From positions 3,903,241 to 3,967,240 of the forward strand of contig NC_062213.1 of the NCBI RefSeq assembly GCF_902686445.1: a stretch of 64,000 bases of DNA, given 5' to 3'. The translations under genes and the position numbers were made by a program. Positions 60,033 through 64,000 of this stretch are shown here, piece by piece. Source of the stretch: Sciurus carolinensis (taxonomy: Eukaryota > Chordata > Mammalia > Rodentia > Sciuridae). Position 1 is the first letter of the stretch. Every line of letters begins with the position of its first letter. Under the pieces are notes generated by a model. That model searched no databases. It saw only the letters and a program-made list of their open reading frames with translations, and had not been told where the DNA came from.

Positions 60033-62214
60033 GAATGTTTTTGAATTTAAGGAAATTGTAAAGTAATATTGGAAATTAGAATGCAAAATCTCTTTTCCTA
60101 GGTTTTGGTATTGGTTAGGGTAAAATAACGTGACCATAATAACTGGAAGTTTCCTGTACTGTGGACTGTCAGATGGGAACACGGAGTGTGTCGAAGGCCC
60201 TCTGTGCTTAGTTCCTGCCACCAGACCAACAAACACTTGGCATTTAGGTGTTGGCACTGACTTTGTTCAGCAAAGCACACAGAGCTCCACCGTGACTCTG
60301 GCCACAGATGAAGAGTGTGGTTTTTATATCACTAAGGCAACACTTTTTTTCCTTCCTATTTTCCATTTCCAGTGTTTTCCCCCTTGAGGTTCCCCCTGGA
60401 TTGTGTACATGGCTTCTTGGGAAGTTTGAATTCGCTCTATTTCATTTTTCACCTGGGTGGGGAGAAGGCAGGTCTACGTATGAACTGCTCTGTCAGAGCC
60501 CTGCTGGGAGTTCTTCAGGACAGAGCATAACTTGTTTCTATTACAGTTTATATGATTTTTTTTGTTTGCTCAGAAATAGGCAGAAGCAGTTGAATAAAAC
60601 CTAGGGAAAGGAAGGGGAGCTTTGGACTTCCTGTTACTTGTGTGTTGAAGAGATAAATGCTGTGTAGTGCATAATGGGAACCTTCTAATAAGATGTGTGT
60701 TGCTGGAGAAACCACAAATGTAACAGCAAGGTGAAAAAGCCATCAGTGTGGCAAAGTCCCAAGTGTATGCGAGGATTTACTAGTTAAGGGAAAATACTAA
60801 TTCGTTGAGTTGTGGGTGGACTAAACATGAGTGTCCGGGTGGCCTCAGAAGGGCCTTCTGCAACCTCCTCAGAGTCTGGCCTCTAGGATGGAGTGGCTCC
60901 ACTGGCCTGCTTTCAGTGGGTGAGCACAGTCCTGTTGCCTTGCTGACTGGCCCTGTCACCGTGTGGCCTGGGCCCTGCCTGCCATTCAGTCTGGAACATG
61001 GTAGCGCCTCCAAAGCCATCTCCTTGCTTCCCAAGCCCTCCCTATCCTGCCTGCCCTCCTCTGGGTGGCCCAGTGATCTCTAAAGCAGGTACCTGTAGCT
61101 TCTTACTGCACAAATAGCATCAGCGCTTCCCTTTGCCGACAGAAGCCACGCTCGGTGCCTTAGCATGCTGTGCCCTGTTCTCAGTCTGTGCCATCCACCT
61201 CCAGTGGCTCCTGTGTGTCCCCGCCCCACCTCCCAGCCCAACTCCCTGGACACCTTCGGGTGCCACGTCACTCCCTTCTCGCTGGAGCGTTTCCCCACGG
61301 TGTGCTGGGTGCTGATCAGTGCTTGTTGGTTTCCGGCTTCCACATCTGAGCTGCTGTGTGAAACCTGGGCAGCTCTTGGTTTTTCTAGATGCAAACCCAG
61401 CACAGAGTCTGGCTTAGGGGTTCAGTAAGTGCTGGTTAGATGGAGTTGCCTTGTTTTTCTGTGGTGCAGAGAGAAACATCTTCTTGCTGTGCACTTGTGA
61501 GGATCAGAGTCAGTCAGCGTGAAGAGCCTGCCTGTGCGGTGTTCTCAGGAACTCCTGTCCTTGTTCTTGGTTTGCTCCTCACGTCTAGAATTCCGGAAGT
61601 GTCTACGTGCTATTCCTATGTTGCGGGAAGCAGAGGGTAGAGAAGCAGCAAGCGGCACTCGGAGAGGAGGAGGTCGCCAAAATTCATTTCTCACCGGTGG
61701 GCCCAGAGGAGAAGGACACTCCAAATCCGGAGCCTGATCCAGTGTCTCTCAACATTTGTAGGCTATTTGGCGCCATCTTAGACCCATCCTACCATTGGGG
61801 CTTTTCCCTCTTTTGAAAACTTTCCTAACCTACTGCTGAAGGCCTTGTGCAGGGTCTCTGAGGTAAAGCTGCTCACAGAGCAGGTGGGAGGAAAGGGCTC
61901 TTTTCACAGGCATCTGTGACATTTCAAGAGGGAGCAGCCAACGCCTAGGGCTGTGACTGACCATCCTGGAGGTGGGGACCCATGGTTAATGAGGCTTCCT
62001 GGAGAAAGTCTGAGAGAGGGGAGGGCCCTTCCCCGGCACCGGCCTCTTACCATGACGTTTCTGTGATTTCATTTCAGGTCTGGTTTTGCCATCACACTTA
62101 AGCCAGGAATCCTCCAGCCTCCTGTCTTGATGAGGGTTCATGTCCATTGTGGGACAAAGTGCAGAGAGTGTAGAAAAGGGTTAGGGATGCTTGACTTTGG
62201 CAGAGGAAAGTATG

Positions 62215-62340
62215 GGCTGTGGTCTTCAGAATCAGGCAGAGCTGGCTTTGCATCCTGACTCATCTACTTGTTAAATGTGACCTTTGACAATTTATTGACT
62301 ATACTAAGCCTGATTTTCAAATGTAAAATTAAGGCAAGTG
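62215..62340 (+). mobile_element. MIR fragment
   Basis: CAGAGCTGGCTTTGCATCCTG, CTCATCTACTTGTTAAATG, TGACCTTTGACAATTTATTG and TTCAAATGTAAAATTAAGG follow MIR core order. Confidence 0.65.
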
Positions 62341-63311
62341 TCTGGTCCGCTGGGGATTATGGGACCTGGCATGAATCATCTGCAGCCTGGTGCTGAGAAA
62401 CAGGTGCCTAGGATGTGTTCGTATCCTCGCTCACTTTCCTTGCTTGACAGGAAACTGCCCCTGACGGTTCCAAAGGTCCTCTTGCTGGAGGTCCTGCATA
62501 GCTAGCTCTTAGTGGTGTCACTGAGACTTGGAGCGGTGGAGGAACCACTAAGGGAGCCAGAAGACCCTTCCAGGCAGGATTTACCCCGTCAGGCAGGAGC
62601 GGGGTCGGGTGGGGGCGGCCTTTATTTTTTGGCTATGTCTGACTCATCTTCATTTTCTTTACAACAGTGTTTTTCTCAGTGGTGAGTTGCAGGTGCTTAT
62701 TCGTTGCTATGTCTGACTTAAATGACAGATCTGCAGGCATGTCAGGCCCGTGTCAGAGTGAGGTAAGCAGAGGCGTGGTGAGATCCAGGCCAGAGTGGAG
62801 TGGGAGGGTGGTCCTGGGCAGGTGCTGGTTCTGAAAGCGGGAGCGTCTGGCAGATGTGGCGCTGGCTCTGTGGACTGTGACTTGGCCTTGCTCGGGGCCT
62901 GGCGTGGTCCTGCCAGTGGGAATGCAGGAAGTGACTCAAGGCCACTCGTGAACGCCCATTCCTTTACCGAGTAGCTCTTTAGGTTTCAGACCTCAGATCT
63001 GATGTAGAATCTTGAATCTGTTAGCATTTTCTGTCACTTTCCTGCAAGGAGTTCAAAATCACAAAGCCCAGTGGGCACCACAGGGGCTCTCACCCAGGGC
63101 AGCCACAGCGGCGGCTGCTGAGCAGTGGGAAGTACGTGGTGTGTGTCCTACGGTCTGTGGCATGTGTCTCTTGTGGCCACCGGTCCTTATTTGTTGGCTT
63201 TGCTTGTACGTGTGGCATGCGGACAGAACACCCATAGTTGTCCCAGGCAGTCATCAGATCCTGCTGGTGCCCCACTTCAGTGACCTGGGAGAGAAAGAAG
63301 GCGTCAGCTCA

Positions 63312-63600
63312 GTCTTTATTGGACACCATCTTATTTGTTGTTGGTGCATTTTGGTTGTGCATAGTAGGGCTTCATCGTGGCGTGTTCGTGCACACACATG
63401 GTGTGAGGTGGGCGGTTTCCTTCCCCCACCTCCCCTCCTCCTGTCTCCTGCCCCGTCCCTTTCCTGTACTTGCTGACCCCCTCTACTTCACGAGGTCTCT
63501 GTTTACTTTCTTCTCTCTAGCGTCTGCCTGTGAGAGAACATCTACTGCTTGACTTTTGAGTGCCCGGCATGATGCTCTCTAGTTCCAGTTGAATAAGAAA
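63312..63600 (-). mobile_element. L1 3'-end fragment, antisense
   Basis: TTTATTGGACACCATCTTA, TGCATTTTGGTTGTGCATAG, a C-rich stretch, then GAGAGAACATCTACTGCTTG and GCATGATGCTCTCTAGTTCC are the inverted L1 3' UTR and the end of the L1 body. Confidence 0.7.
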
Positions 63601-63606
63601 GGGACT

Positions 63607-63735
63607 GGGGGATGCGGTGGTGGCTCAGTGGTAGAATGCTTGCCTGGCAGGTGAGCGGCTCTGGGTTTGATTCTCAGCACTGCATATAAATAAAGACCCA
63701 TTGACAACTAAAAAAAAAAAAATAAATAAAAAAAA
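63607..63735 (+). mobile_element. ID-like SINE with sciurid-type tail, sense
   Basis: GGGGATGCGGTGGTGGCTCAG, GGTAGAATGCTTGCCTGGC, GGTTTGATTCTCAGCACTG, then ATATAAATAAAGACCCATTG and an A-rich end. It shows, in sense, the tail seen inverted at 6940 and 39846. Confidence 0.92.
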
Positions 63736-64000
63736 AAGGAAGCGTTTGAGTCAAGTCAAACTAACAGTATCTCTTAAGCCATTTCTAAGCAGCTGGAATC
63801 TACTTGAGGGGAAGTTATGACATATTACCTGGCGAAGTAAAATGCAGAGCCCCTCTTTAGGATGTTCAGAGTTGGTCCTCTTTGACTGCTCAGAGAACAC
63901 AATGGCCACTTAAGGGGAAGAGCCTCTCAGTCCATGGGGCAAGCCTGTTCTCCAGGCCTTTCCAGAATATCTGCCATAGGCTGTAGGATGCCAGAACCCT

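Larger units (their letters stand above)
42139..64000 (+). other. TRAPPC9 intron, 5' part (at least 21.9 kb)
   Basis: The donor is GTGAGC. The next coding exon should start by completing a Glu codon, and I did not find it before 64000. 42.2-52.3 kb is mostly GC-rich sequence with many meaningless open frames, one pyrimidine tract at 45473 and one G-quadruplex motif at 50394. L1M sequence fills 52.3-53.5 kb. SINEs, the compound L1 at 56.8-58.2 kb, a (TTCC)n tract, MIR, L1 and ID insertions follow. 53.5-55.6, 58.2-59.87, 60.03-62.2 and 62.35-63.3 kb hold nothing I can name. Confidence 0.85.

Overview
This window is mammalian nuclear DNA and shows no bacterial, phage or plasmid features. It is an internal piece of one large, intron-rich gene on the + strand, which I identify as TRAPPC9 (also called NIBP). 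TRAPPC9 is the TRAPPII-specific subunit of the TRAPP vesicle-tethering and Rab-GEF complex. Five coding exons are visible at 2495-2521, 11345-11466, 18119-18244, 32001-32217 and 41995-42138. Each has AG/GT splice sites, and the junction phases agree in sequence (1-1, 1-0, 0-0, 0-1, 1-1). Together they encode about 212 consecutive residues from the N-terminal half of a protein of roughly 1,150 residues. The start codon, 5' exons, 3' exons and both gene ends lie outside the window.

The organism is most likely a squirrel-family rodent such as a ground squirrel, marmot or tree squirrel. The introns carry many dimeric SINEs that join a 7SL-derived B1 monomer to a tRNA-Ala-derived ID unit (B1-dID type), plus free ID-like SINEs ending in an ATAAATAAA-type tail. 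There are no Alu elements. B1-dID SINEs are known from Sciuridae, and also from Gliridae, Castoridae and some hystricognaths, so the family is an inference.

Layout. 1-2494 is intron with no repeat I recognise, followed by a 27-nt microexon. 2522-11344 is intron dominated by antisense L1 with nested SINEs (about 4.0-8.7 kb). Exon 11345-11466 is followed by an intron with antisense L1 and SINEs, then exon 18119-18244. The next intron (13.8 kb) carries MIR, L1 and SINE fragments and a GC-rich block near 30 kb. The CpG-rich exon 32001-32217 is followed by a 9.8-kb intron holding a long antisense L1 (35.5-36.9 kb). Exon 41995-42138 is followed by at least 21.9 kb of intron. That last intron is largely GC-rich unique sequence to 52 kb, then L1 and SINE insertions. 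One of them is a 5'-truncated L1 that seems to have carried 3' flanking DNA with it.

I found no new gene system. The observations most worth checking are the 27-nt frame-preserving microexon at 2495-2521, the candidate L1 3' transduction at 56771-58217, and two strong G-quadruplex motifs on the sense strand of the introns.
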